A stretch of DNA of 64,000 nt, taken from contig DATHXC010000004.1 of NCBI GenBank assembly GCA_035459965.1, positions 1-64,000 of the forward strand. The letters are read 5' to 3'. This DNA is from DATHXC01 sp035459965 (lineage in GTDB: Bacteria; Pseudomonadota; Gammaproteobacteria; Burkholderiales; Methylophilaceae). Below are positions 8,364 through 17,004 of this stretch, in pieces. Below the pieces are notes generated by a model. It made no database searches. It was not told where the DNA came from and was given only the letters and a program-made list of their open reading frames with translations. The position numbers and the translations under genes are program-made. How positions within the stretch are numbered: position 1 is the stretch's first letter; every line of letters starts with the position of its first letter.

Positions 8364-8954
8364 TTACTTCACGTAAATCGATTTCACCAGCACGACTTCA
8401 CAAGCGCCATTGCCAGTGTCTTTGCGGGTGAGTGAGCTGCGCCAGTGCCAGCCATCAGGCGCTTTGGCTTCTACCAGCTGGCCGCTGATAGTGACTACCT
8501 GGCCGACCCTTACCGATTTAAGCGTTTTTTCTACCGAGCTGTCAGCGGGAATCATGTGCATGTTGGCACTGTGGGTTTCGATTTCTTCGCGCGGGATGGG
8601 GAAAGCATCGACATGCCAGAAGTAAAAGCGGTTGCTCTGACTGATCTTGATCTGACTCAGTATGCTTTCATCCGACATGCGCCCCCAGCCTAGCGCCAGG
8701 TCGACCGGAGCCAGCTGTGATTCGCGGTCCATGTTGTAATGTTCGGTGGATAGTACGCGGGCTTCAATGCTGAAATCCTGAAGAGGTGTGAGTTGGTAAC
8801 CGTTCTTGCTGATAGTGTCATCGCTAGCTGCACCACGCTGGACTGGCTCTGTGATGGCCACTGCACCTGGGCCATAAGTGACTGCGCGTTTTTGCCAGTG
8901 GTTGTAGCCGCCATAAGCGACGAGGCCGATAAAAAATAATAATTTCCAGTTCAT
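8364..8954 (-). CDS. Conserved hypothetical membrane-anchored protein
   Basis: A 196-residue protein with one N-terminal membrane helix (WKLLFFIGLVAYGGYNHW) and an otherwise soluble, probably periplasmic, domain. It has the pattern of a small, widespread proteobacterial family of unknown function; the segment VDLALGWGRMSDESIL is its most distinctive part. The residues RFYFWHVD and DGWHWRSSLTR are rich in aromatics, but no catalytic motif is evident. It follows an isochorismatase-like gene on the same strand after 39 bases. I do not assign a function. Confidence 0.7.
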   Translation of the reverse strand: MNWKLLFFIGLVAYGGYNHWQKRAVTYGPGAVAITEPVQRGAASDDTISKNGYQLTPLQDFSIEARVLSTEHYNMDRESQLAPVDLALGWGRMSDESILSQIKISQSNRFYFWHVDAFPIPREEIETHSANMHMIPADSSVEKTLKSVRVGQVVTISGQLVEAKAPDGWHWRSSLTRKDTGNGACEVVLVKSIYVK

Positions 8955-8993
8955 GAAACCCTGCTGGCTTAAATCATGGTGGCTGGTGCAGGA

Positions 8994-9566
8994 CTAACGG
9001 ATCAATTTGCTGATTTGCCTGAAAGCATCGCCTTCGGCTACGGCCAGCCACTCAAATACTACGGATTCGGTATTGGTAATGATGATACCGCTCTGCCTCA
9101 ATCGCTCCAGCGCATTGTTTTTATTGGCCGGGTCACGCGAAAGTACAGCATCTGCCACCACAAATACCTGTTTGCCTTGTGCATGCAAGCCCAAGGCAGT
9201 TTGCAGGATGCAGATATGTGCTTCCATGCCCGCCAGGATGATTTGCGGGTGATCAGCGGTGAGCTGGCGGTTAAATGCAGGCTCGTCGCAACACGAGAAT
9301 GCGGTTTTTTCTACACAGGCAGATGGTATGAGCAAGGCTGCCAGATCTGGTAGTGTATGGCCCAGACCCTTGGGATATTGTTCGGTATATACCTTGGGAA
9401 TCTCCAGCAGGCTAGCGGCTTGCGCCAGTATGCTGCAGTTGCGGCTGACTTTTTGCATGGCTGCTGCATCCATGACATTGGCTAGCTTGGTTTGCATATC
9501 TACCACCAGCAACAGGCTTTTATCGCGTTTCGCTACAAGGCCTTGGGCTGAGCTGGAGTGAGCCAT
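8994..9566 (-). CDS. Isochorismatase-family hydrolase
   Basis: A 190-residue cysteine hydrolase with catalytic candidates D23 (LLLVVDMQTKL), a lysine in YPKGLG and C119 (GMEAHICILQ). This compact form is usually annotated as an isochorismatase/nicotinamidase-like hydrolase. Its start lies one base from the TolC-family stop, so it is probably translated from the same mRNA as the secretion channel, though a functional link is not obvious. It is only distantly similar to the other isochorismatase-like protein in this window and lacks its long C-terminus. Confidence 0.82.
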   Translation of the reverse strand: MAHSSSAQGLVAKRDKSLLLVVDMQTKLANVMDAAAMQKVSRNCSILAQAASLLEIPKVYTEQYPKGLGHTLPDLAALLIPSACVEKTAFSCCDEPAFNRQLTADHPQIILAGMEAHICILQTALGLHAQGKQVFVVADAVLSRDPANKNNALERLRQSGIIITNTESVVFEWLAVAEGDAFRQISKLIR

Positions 9567-9567
9567 T

Positions 9568-10917
9568 TCAGTTGCTGCTGGCGAGTTGCTGGTTGATACT
9601 GGCCATGTCGGCCTCGTTGAGCAAACCGGTCGCCGATTTTAGCTTGAGGGTGCTCAGCAGGTAAGTGTAACGGGCCTGTAGCAGGTCGCGCTTGGCGCTG
9701 TAGTATTGCTGTTGGGCATTGAGTACATCCACACTGGTGCGGATGCCGACTTCATAGCCCAGGTTGGTTGAGTCGAGTTGGCTCTGGCTGGATGTGAGCG
9801 CCTGCTCATAGGCCTTGACCTGCGCTACGCTGCTGGCCAAGTTGAGGTAAGCCTGGCGCGTATCCAGGTCAGCCTGACGTCTCGCCACTTCTACATCATC
9901 CATGGCTTTTTGCTTGTTGGCGACGGCTTCACGCACCCTAGAGTTGATCAGCCCGCCTTGGTAAATGGGGATCTGCAACTGCACGCCGATCGTGGCATTT
10001 TGCAAATCGCTACCGAAACCGTTAGGCCCGCCATTGGCCCGATTGTCGGTGTAGCCACCGACAGCATCGAATGTCGGCAGATGCCCTGCATTCTGGCGCT
10101 CTACTTCCTGCGTAGCAATCTCCAGCGCCTGTTGCTGGATACTAAGTGCGAGGCTGTTTTGCTCGGCGATCTCTACCCAGGCTTCCATATCCCCTTGCTC
10201 CGGCATACTGGGTTTGATCTCGGTCTTGGCCGTGGCAAGGCGTTGCGGCAGGTCGCCGATGATGGATTGCACCGCGCGCTTCTTCACTTCCAGGTCGTTA
10301 ATCGCAGCAATTTCCTGCGCCAGTGTCAGGTCATAGCGGGCTTGCGCTTCGTTCACGTCGGTAATGGTTGCGGTGCCGACATCAAAATTGGCTTTGGCCT
10401 GCTCAAACTGTCTATTGATGGCAGCCTTTTGCGCATTGATGAGGTCGATCTTGTCCTGGGCCAGTAGCACATCAAAATAGGCTTGAGCAGTGCGTAACAT
10501 CAGTTGCTGTTGGGCCAGTGCGAGTTGTTTGTCAGCCTGGGTCACCTGACTTTTAGCCTGCTCGTACTGGGTGCTGATCTGCTTGCGGTAAATCGGCTGG
10601 CTTACGTTGACGCCATAGCCATAACTATCAAAGGATTCGCGCCCACCATTCCTGAAAATGGAGCCTGCGCCGTTGTATTTAATATCCGTTTCCGAGTGGC
10701 TGGCGTTGCTGTTGACTGTCACTGTCGGCCGATATAGCGCCTTGCCTTGCTCCAGTTTTTCCTGTGCGGCAAGATTGCCACTACGAGCCGATGCCCATGC
10801 CGGATCGCGATTCAAGGCTTGCTGATAAATATCCAGCAGGTTCTGTGTTTCTGCCGCCTGGGTTAGCGACGCAGGCAAGGCAAATGCCAGGCTGATAATG
10901 ACCAGTGAGTAGCGCAT
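9568..10917 (-). CDS. TolC-family outer membrane channel
   Basis: A 449-residue protein with a signal peptide (cleavage near SLTQA-AETQN). It has two repeats of the outer-membrane efflux protein domain, rich in long Ala/Gln helices (QQLMLRTAQAYFDVLLAQDKI; ARRQADLDTRQAYLNLASS). Trimers form the outer membrane exit duct for RND pumps and type I secretion. It lies on the same strand as the RND pump genes, with a methyltransferase gene between. The pcm-tolC neighbourhood is common in betaproteobacteria. It probably serves the pump encoded upstream, but TolC proteins are often shared. Confidence 0.9.
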   Translation of the reverse strand: MRYSLVIISLAFALPASLTQAAETQNLLDIYQQALNRDPAWASARSGNLAAQEKLEQGKALYRPTVTVNSNASHSETDIKYNGAGSIFRNGGRESFDSYGYGVNVSQPIYRKQISTQYEQAKSQVTQADKQLALAQQQLMLRTAQAYFDVLLAQDKIDLINAQKAAINRQFEQAKANFDVGTATITDVNEAQARYDLTLAQEIAAINDLEVKKRAVQSIIGDLPQRLATAKTEIKPSMPEQGDMEAWVEIAEQNSLALSIQQQALEIATQEVERQNAGHLPTFDAVGGYTDNRANGGPNGFGSDLQNATIGVQLQIPIYQGGLINSRVREAVANKQKAMDDVEVARRQADLDTRQAYLNLASSVAQVKAYEQALTSSQSQLDSTNLGYEVGIRTSVDVLNAQQQYYSAKRDLLQARYTYLLSTLKLKSATGLLNEADMASINQQLASSN

Positions 10918-10949
10918 AGATGTTTTAAGTAGGTTAATTAAACAGCAGA

Positions 10950-11666
10950 TTAAAATTCAAATCGTTCTGGTTGGGGCGCATTGATGAGTGCAGGCACACA
11001 GGTTTCAAACAGCACATCACGCTTAAAACCTTTGTTGATGCGCTGTACCAGAGTTGCCTCCATCACGGGCGCCTCGCCGACCACCACAAACAAGCGTCCG
11101 CCAGTTGCCAGTTGCTGCTCTACAGCGCTTGGCGCTACTGGTAGTGAGCCGGTAAACACGATGACATCGTAAGGCCCCTCAGCTGCCCAGCCGTTAGTGG
11201 CGTCACCTGTTCGCAAGCTGGCGTTGTAGATGCCATGGCTGGCCAGGCGCTGTTTTGCTGTCGCGCTGAAACTAGGGTTAATCTCGACACTCACCACTTG
11301 TTTAGCCTGCGCTGCCAGTAAGGCCGTCAGGTAGCCACTACCTGTACCAATCTCCAGCACCTTATCTGTTTTTTTGATTTCCAGCGCTTGCACGATACGA
11401 GCTTCTAGCTTGGGTGATAGCATGAGCTCACCAAAGCCGAGCGGGATTTCAAGGTCGGCAAATGCCAGTCCCTGATATTGTTGTGGCACAAAGTCCTCGC
11501 GCGGAATTTGTTGCAACAAATCAAGCACTCGCCCGTCCAGTACCTCCCAGGTGCGAATCTGCTGTTCTATCATGTTAAAGCGGGCTTGCTCGCGCTGCAC
11601 ATCAAAGTCTGCGTGTGCGCCAGCACCGATAAAAGCTTGTTCCTGGAAAGATTGCTCATGGCTCAT
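10950..11666 (-). CDS. Protein-L-isoaspartate O-methyltransferase family protein
   Basis: A class I SAM-dependent methyltransferase of 238 residues. SAM motif I is visible as DKVLEIGTGSGYLTALLA. The PIMT-type N-terminus (ARFNMIEQQIRTWEVLDGRV) and the segment PREDFVPQQYQGLAFAD support the family. Classical PIMT repairs isoaspartyl residues; this variant, found beside tolC in many betaproteobacteria, may have another target. The first 25 or so residues are extra compared with typical members. It lies 32 bases upstream of the TolC-family gene and is likely co-transcribed with it. Confidence 0.85.
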   Translation of the reverse strand: MSHEQSFQEQAFIGAGAHADFDVQREQARFNMIEQQIRTWEVLDGRVLDLLQQIPREDFVPQQYQGLAFADLEIPLGFGELMLSPKLEARIVQALEIKKTDKVLEIGTGSGYLTALLAAQAKQVVSVEINPSFSATAKQRLASHGIYNASLRTGDATNGWAAEGPYDVIVFTGSLPVAPSAVEQQLATGGRLFVVVGEAPVMEATLVQRINKGFKRDVLFETCVPALINAPQPERFEF

Positions 11667-11749
11667 GAAAGCTACCTTTTACTTAAAAATGAATCGTCAA
11701 AAAAATCATTATAGCGCCCGGAAATTATTATAACTAAGAAGTCTTTACG

Positions 11750-14700
11750 TTAAACAGCGTCCGGCACTTTTACTCTGTACCAGGCCGCATAAAGTGCTGG
11801 TAAAGAGATCACGGTTAACAGGGTCGCAACAGTCAGTCCACCCATAATGGCGACGGCCATCGGTGCGAAGAAAGCGCTCCTGGTGAGCGGTATCATCGCC
11901 AGTATGGCCGCGGCAGCAGTCAGCACAATCGGGCGGAAACGGCGCACGGTGGATTCCACAATGGCTTCCCAGTCATCCTTGCCTGCGGCTTTATCCTGCG
12001 CCACTTGATCGACCAGGATCACCGAGTTGCGCATGATCATGCCGGACAGGGCGATAGTGCCCAGCATGGCCACAAAACCAAACGGTTTGTCGAATATGAG
12101 CAGGAACAGCGCCACGCCGATGATGCCGAGTGGTGCAGTCAGCAATACCAGCGTCACGCGTGAGAAACTCTGCAGCTGTATCATCAGGATGGTCAATACC
12201 GCCACGATGAACAGTGGCGCGCCAGCAGCTACCGAGGCGCCGCCCTTGCCGGATTCTTCCACCGCGCCGCCGGTATCGATGTGGTAGCCCACAGGCAGTT
12301 GCTCACGCACGGTTTTCAGTTTTTCTTCCACCATGTTCGACACTACCGGCGCCTGCATATGCCCATACAGTGTGCCGCGCACGGTGATGGTGGGGATGCG
12401 GCTGCGGCGCCAAATCAGGCCTTCCTCAAAGGTATATTCGATATTCGCCACCTGCGCTAGCGGTACACTTTGTTTAGAGGCGGTCTTGATCATCAGGTCG
12501 GGGATGCGCGAAACCTGGCGGCGCTCAAGCGGGTTGCCGCGCACCACCAGGTCTATGCGCTCATTGCCTTCGCGATATTCGGTGATGTAAAGCTCATTCA
12601 GCGCACTACTCAGGAAGTTGGCGATTTCGGCCGAAGTGATGCCGAGGATACGCGCCTTGGATTGATCCACATTGATATGGATGCTTTTGATCGGTTCTTC
12701 CCAATCGGTCTGCACATTGCTCAGGTAGGGGTTGTCACGCATCACTGCTGCCACCTTGTTGGCCTGCTCGCGCAGCGCAGCGAAGTTTGATTCATCAAAG
12801 CCCGGGCCGGATACGCGGAATTGCACCGGAAAGCCAACTGGCGGACCGTTTTCCAGCCTGAATACAGAGCCGCGCAAATTGGGGAAATCCTGCTCGAACA
12901 ATTTGATCAATTTGCCGCGTACCTCTTCACGTGATTTCAGGTCTTTGGCCAGCACGACGAATTCGGCGAAATTCTTGCGCGGCAGCTGCTGGTCCAGCGG
13001 CAGGTAAAAGCGTGGGCTGCCACTGCCGATATAAGCGACATAGTTCTCTATACCATTTTGTTTGCTGAGCCATGCTTCCAGCTTCTTGACTGCGGCATCA
13101 GTCGCTTCAAACGAAGCGCCTTCTGTCAGCCTTAAATCAACAATCAGTTCGGGCCTTGTGGAGTCGGGGAAGAACTGCTGCTGCACCTTGCCGAAGCCGA
13201 TGATCGCAACGATGAAAACCGCAATGGTGACGAATATCACGATCCAATAATGGCGTACGCAGCTGGTAATCGCGCTGCGCAGTTTGCGATAGAGGCGCGA
13301 ATCATAAATGTCGGTATGGGTAGCTGGTGCGCTCTCGGTGTTTTTAGTTTTACCCATCAGCCTGGCCAGCAGCGATGGCTTGCCTGCATGTTTGGCGTAA
13401 TCCGGTAGTAATTTGTAGCCCAGGTAAGGCACAAAAATCACCGCTGCACACCATGAAACCAGGAGGGCAATCACGGTCACCTGGAAGATGGAGCGTGTGT
13501 ATTCACCGGTGGAAGATTGCGCAGTGGCAATCGGCAGGAAGCCGGCGGCCGTCACCAGTGTACCAGTGAGCATGGGCATGGCGGTGCTGGTGAAAGCATG
13601 TGAAGCCGCTTTTGCGCGGTCCCAGCCCTGCTCCATCTTGGAGGCCATCATTTCCACGGCGATGATGGCGTCATCCACCAGCAGGCCCAGTGCCAGTATC
13701 AATGCGCCCAGTGAGATCTTGTGCAAGCCGACATTGAAGATATGCATGAACAGGAAAGTGATGGCCAGCACGATAGGGATGGTGATCGCCACTACCAGCC
13801 CGGTACGCAGGCCCAGCGATAGCAGGCTCACGGCCAGCACGATAATCACTGCTTCTGCCAGTGAGCGCACGAACTCATGTACCGAGCGCTGTACGGCTTC
13901 TGGCTGTGAGGTGACGGTATGCAGCTCCAGCCCAACGGGTAACTGGCTGGAGGCTTTGGCAATAGTGGCATCCAGCTTGCTGCCCAGCGCTACGATATCG
14001 CCACCCGTAGCCATGGACACGCCGATGAACATGGCCTGCTGACCCATGTAACGAACGGTTTGCGATGCCGGATCCTGGTAGCCACGGTAGATTTTTGCGA
14101 CATCCCCCAGGCGTATATCGCGGTCCGCGGCGCGGAAATGCATGTTCTGCAAATCTTCCACACTATTGAAACGGCCGCTCACAGCCACACGTATGTTTTC
14201 GGCGTCGGTATTGAAAGCCCCGCTGGCGACTACCGGGTTTTGCGCCTGGATGGCACTGATGAGGGTGGCTGAATCAATCCCCAGCGTTGCATTCTTGGCG
14301 TTGGAAAGCTCAATGAACAGGCGTTGTTTCTGTTCGCCAAAGAAATCCACTTTGGCCACATCGGGGATACGTAACAATTCTGACCGAATCACATCGGCCT
14401 GGCGTTTCAGTTCTGCATAGCTGTAGCCTTTGCCGGTAAGCGCATACATATTGCCGTATACATCACCGAATTCGTCATTGAAGCTGGGGCCTTCGATATT
14501 GGCTGGCAGGGTATTGCGGATATCGTTGATTTTCTTGCGGGCCTGGTACCACGCATCCGGCATATCCTTGGCTGCAGTGGAGTCCTTGATGCGCAGCACG
14601 ATGACCGATTCGCCAGCGCGCGAATAGCTTGAAACGAAATCCAGGTGCGGTACTTCCTGCAGCTTCTTTTCCAGTTTGTCGGTGACTTGCAGTGCCACTT

Positions 14701-14881
14701 CATTGGCATCCGCGCCCGGCCAGCCGGTGCGAATGACCATGGCCTTGAAGGTAAACGGAGGGTCTTCCGACTGACCGAGCTTGGTATAGGAAGCGAGGCC
14801 TATCACCGTCAGCACAATCATGAAGAACAGCACCAGGCTCTGGTGTTTAAGCGCCCAGTCCGAGAGGTTGAAGTTGCTCAT
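11750..14881 (-). CDS. RND efflux pump inner-membrane transporter (AcrB/HAE1-like)
   Basis: A 1043-residue proton-driven pump with the RND plan: membrane helix 1, large periplasmic domain, helices 2-6, second periplasmic domain, helices 8-12. The segments GALILALGLLVDDAIIAVEM and GTIALSGMIMRNSVILVDQ are the conserved helix-4 and helix-11 motifs. The sequence resembles the branch often annotated as multidrug efflux or acriflavin resistance protein with a short helix-1 start. Its start overlaps the adaptor stop by 4 bases (ATGA), so the two are translationally coupled. TetR-controlled. The substrate is unknown. Confidence 0.92.
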   Translation of the reverse strand: MSNFNLSDWALKHQSLVLFFMIVLTVIGLASYTKLGQSEDPPFTFKAMVIRTGWPGADANEVALQVTDKLEKKLQEVPHLDFVSSYSRAGESVIVLRIKDSTAAKDMPDAWYQARKKINDIRNTLPANIEGPSFNDEFGDVYGNMYALTGKGYSYAELKRQADVIRSELLRIPDVAKVDFFGEQKQRLFIELSNAKNATLGIDSATLISAIQAQNPVVASGAFNTDAENIRVAVSGRFNSVEDLQNMHFRAADRDIRLGDVAKIYRGYQDPASQTVRYMGQQAMFIGVSMATGGDIVALGSKLDATIAKASSQLPVGLELHTVTSQPEAVQRSVHEFVRSLAEAVIIVLAVSLLSLGLRTGLVVAITIPIVLAITFLFMHIFNVGLHKISLGALILALGLLVDDAIIAVEMMASKMEQGWDRAKAASHAFTSTAMPMLTGTLVTAAGFLPIATAQSSTGEYTRSIFQVTVIALLVSWCAAVIFVPYLGYKLLPDYAKHAGKPSLLARLMGKTKNTESAPATHTDIYDSRLYRKLRSAITSCVRHYWIVIFVTIAVFIVAIIGFGKVQQQFFPDSTRPELIVDLRLTEGASFEATDAAVKKLEAWLSKQNGIENYVAYIGSGSPRFYLPLDQQLPRKNFAEFVVLAKDLKSREEVRGKLIKLFEQDFPNLRGSVFRLENGPPVGFPVQFRVSGPGFDESNFAALREQANKVAAVMRDNPYLSNVQTDWEEPIKSIHINVDQSKARILGITSAEIANFLSSALNELYITEYREGNERIDLVVRGNPLERRQVSRIPDLMIKTASKQSVPLAQVANIEYTFEEGLIWRRSRIPTITVRGTLYGHMQAPVVSNMVEEKLKTVREQLPVGYHIDTGGAVEESGKGGASVAAGAPLFIVAVLTILMIQLQSFSRVTLVLLTAPLGIIGVALFLLIFDKPFGFVAMLGTIALSGMIMRNSVILVDQVAQDKAAGKDDWEAIVESTVRRFRPIVLTAAAAILAMIPLTRSAFFAPMAVAIMGGLTVATLLTVISLPALYAAWYRVKVPDAV

Positions 14882-16026
14882 TTGCTGACGCTTCTTTCCA
14901 CAGGACTTAGCATTTCATTTTGTGGCTTTTCGTGCCCTGTTTGGCCTCTTTCCATGGGACGCACCTGCTGCCCTGCCTGTAAGGCTTCAACACCTGCGAT
15001 GACGATGGTATCGCCAATGTTCAGGCCGTCGGTAATCAGTGCGCCGTCTTCACGATAGCTGCCTAGTGACACGGGTCGTGGGTTTACCTTGTTAGTGTTT
15101 TTGTCGAGCAGCCATACTGTGGCCTGGTCTTTCAACTGGGTAACGGCAGCGCTGGGTACCAGTATTGCACTGGTGTCATCCTTGTTCAGTTTCACCCCTG
15201 CAGTCATGCCCAGCCGCACATTCTCATCGGCATCCAGGATGCTGATCTTGACCAGAAAGCTGCGCGTTACCGCATCTGCCGCAGGGGCGATCTCGCGTAT
15301 TTTGGCTTGGTAGGTTTTTTCGCGCTTGGCCCACAGGCGCATGGTGGCGGGGTCATTAACTGCAATGTTGCTCATGCGCGATTCTGGCACGGGGATCTGC
15401 ACTTCAAGCTGGGTCGGGTCGATGATGCGGGCGATGACTTCGCCAGCAGTCACTACCTGGCCGGGCTCGGCGCGGATGTCGGTGACTATACCGTCACGGT
15501 CTGCCGTCAGCGAGGTATAGCGGGAAAGGTTGCTGTTAGCGGAAGTGAGTGCCTTGGTCTGCTGTAAACGCGCGCTGGCTGATTTGTATTGTGCTTCGTA
15601 GCTATCTAGCGAAGCTGCCGAGATGAATTTCTTGTCTATCAACTGGCGCTGGCGTTCCAGGTTGGCTTTGGCCAGTGCCAGCTGCGCTTCAGCAGCACTG
15701 ACATCGGCAGCCGATGACTGTACGGATAGTGTGGCATCGGCGCTATCAAGCCTCGCCAGTAACTGGCCTTTTTTAACTGTGGCGCCAATCTCTACCTTGC
15801 GTTCCATGATCTTGCCATTAACGCGAAAACCCTGTGCTGATTCATAGCGTGGCTTTACTTCGCCCACCAGCGTCATGCCGACGCTTGCTCCTTCGTTAGA
15901 GATGGTCATCACAAGGGCAGGTCTTGGCGCAGGTGATGGTTCCTCAGGTTTTTTGCAGCCTGTGAAAATCACGCTGGCTGTTATGCTTAAAGCAACAAGT
16001 TTTAAGGTTGGATATTTCAAATTCAT
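14878..16026 (-). CDS. RND efflux periplasmic adaptor (membrane fusion protein)
   Basis: This 382-residue lipoprotein-type adaptor has a signal peptide ending in a lipobox-like VIFTGCKK. Lipoyl/barrel-sandwich halves (GKIMERKVEIGATVKKGQLL and LTADRDGIVTDIRAEPGQVV) flank a helical hairpin, with a beta-barrel region after residue 200. It links the inner membrane pump to the TolC channel. Its gene overlaps both the TetR gene (4 bases at 16023-16026) and the pump gene (4 bases), so all three are one coupled transcript. Confidence 0.92.
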   Translation of the reverse strand: MNLKYPTLKLVALSITASVIFTGCKKPEEPSPAPRPALVMTISNEGASVGMTLVGEVKPRYESAQGFRVNGKIMERKVEIGATVKKGQLLARLDSADATLSVQSSAADVSAAEAQLALAKANLERQRQLIDKKFISAASLDSYEAQYKSASARLQQTKALTSANSNLSRYTSLTADRDGIVTDIRAEPGQVVTAGEVIARIIDPTQLEVQIPVPESRMSNIAVNDPATMRLWAKREKTYQAKIREIAPAADAVTRSFLVKISILDADENVRLGMTAGVKLNKDDTSAILVPSAAVTQLKDQATVWLLDKNTNKVNPRPVSLGSYREDGALITDGLNIGDTIVIAGVEALQAGQQVRPMERGQTGHEKPQNEMLSPVERSVSK

Positions 16027-16673
16027 GGCTGGCTTGCTCTCAACTCGGGTGATATTAAAAGTCCGTTAATCAGTGTGTTCTGCATCAATTGCAGTCGTGC
16101 TTCAATACTGCGCCAATTCACCCAGATATCGTTCGCCAGGGTGATTTCGAGTGAGCACACGCCGTGGATGCCTGCCCATATGGTTTGGGCAATTAGATCC
16201 GGATCGGTCAGTTCAGGGCGGAATAACTGGCGCTCGTACACTTCATGCACCACCAGTCTCAGTTGCGCATAGGCGTCCTGCTCCGGGTTGCCATGCTGTA
16301 CCTCGGATATTTCCGGGTCACATGGTGGACGTGGTGTCATGAACATCATGCGGTAGTGGTTGGGGTGGCTCAGTGCAAACCGGGCATAACCGGTGCCGAG
16401 CGCGACAACACGCTCTACCGGGTCGGGGATCTGCATTATCTGGCTAAGGCCGGACGCAAGCGCGAGAAAATCGGTATCGCAGATGGCGCGGATGATCGCA
16501 TCTTTATCCTTGAAGTGCAGGTAGATAGCGGTGGCAGAGTAGCCGATGCGCTTGGCGATTTCGCGCATGGTCACCGCATCCACCCCCTGCGCTACAAAAA
16601 GCTCGCGCGCCGCATCCAGTATGGTGATGCGCAACTGCTGACGTTCTGCATCTGTTTTGGGTTTGGGTGGCAT
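16023..16673 (-). CDS. TetR-family repressor of the efflux operon
   Basis: A 216-residue regulator with an N-terminal TetR helix-turn-helix (MREIAKRIGYSATAIYLHFK, about residues 36-55). The C-terminal ligand domain of the TetR_C WHG-like group includes the segment ETLWAGIHG-like QTIWAGIHGVCSLE. It is the first gene of the tetR-adaptor-pump operon and so autoregulated in the simplest model. A long inverted repeat 31-65 bases upstream of its start is the likely operator. The inducer is unknown, presumably a pump substrate. Confidence 0.9.
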   Translation of the reverse strand: MPPKPKTDAERQQLRITILDAARELFVAQGVDAVTMREIAKRIGYSATAIYLHFKDKDAIIRAICDTDFLALASGLSQIMQIPDPVERVVALGTGYARFALSHPNHYRMMFMTPRPPCDPEISEVQHGNPEQDAYAQLRLVVHEVYERQLFRPELTDPDLIAQTIWAGIHGVCSLEITLANDIWVNWRSIEARLQLMQNTLINGLLISPELRASQP

Positions 16674-16703
16674 ATCTAAATAAGGCGTATTTAATTTAAG
16701 TTA

Positions 16704-16738
16704 ACGTCGTTAATTTAACATAGTTAACTTAACGACGT
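16704..16738. promoter_or_regulatory. Long inverted-repeat operator in front of tetR
   Basis: Two 16-base arms (16704-16719 and 16723-16738) form an inverted repeat with a single mismatch around a 3-base ATA centre. Each arm holds the motif ACGTCGTTAA. Site 1 alone is also an odd-length palindrome (TTAACGTCGTTAA, 16701-16713), and 16729-16741 is its near copy. Such dyads are typical of TetR operators. Its position just upstream of the tetR start suggests autorepression of the efflux operon. Confidence 0.7.
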
Positions 16739-16801
16739 CAATAGACCCAGATAAAAAATATCAATAAGAATTATCAAGCCATGCCCATGTTGAAAGCTAT
16801 C

Positions 16802-16817
16802 TACTCCTTTGGGAGTA
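16802..16817. promoter_or_regulatory. TACYYC-type dyad upstream of the permease/dmm operon
   Basis: TACTCCTTTGGGAGTA is the core of an 18-base inverted repeat (16801-16818, CTACTCC-TTTG-GGAGTAG). A related 16-base sequence lies in front of tdm and tmm. The half-site resembles the TACYYMT heptamer bound by NarL-family regulators, and a NarL-type regulator is encoded between tdm and tmm. A TGTAAT hexamer at 16845-16850 is a possible -10 element. The dyad is seen directly; regulator identity is inferred. The remainder of the 331-base gap between tetR and the permease shows nothing else clear. Confidence 0.5.
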
Positions 16818-17004
16818 GCCCTGCTTAACCCCTAAGAGCGATTGTGTAATTGCTGGAAATTGCATGAAATAGCGCTCAGCAGGCAATGATGAAAAACCTT
16901 GCTGCAGAGACTCATTAATTGGGTATTGATGGTGGCTTTAGTCGAGACTTTAAGCGGCTATGCTTAAAGTGGCTATTCTTAGCAAGAACCAAAGGGGAAA
17001 TATT

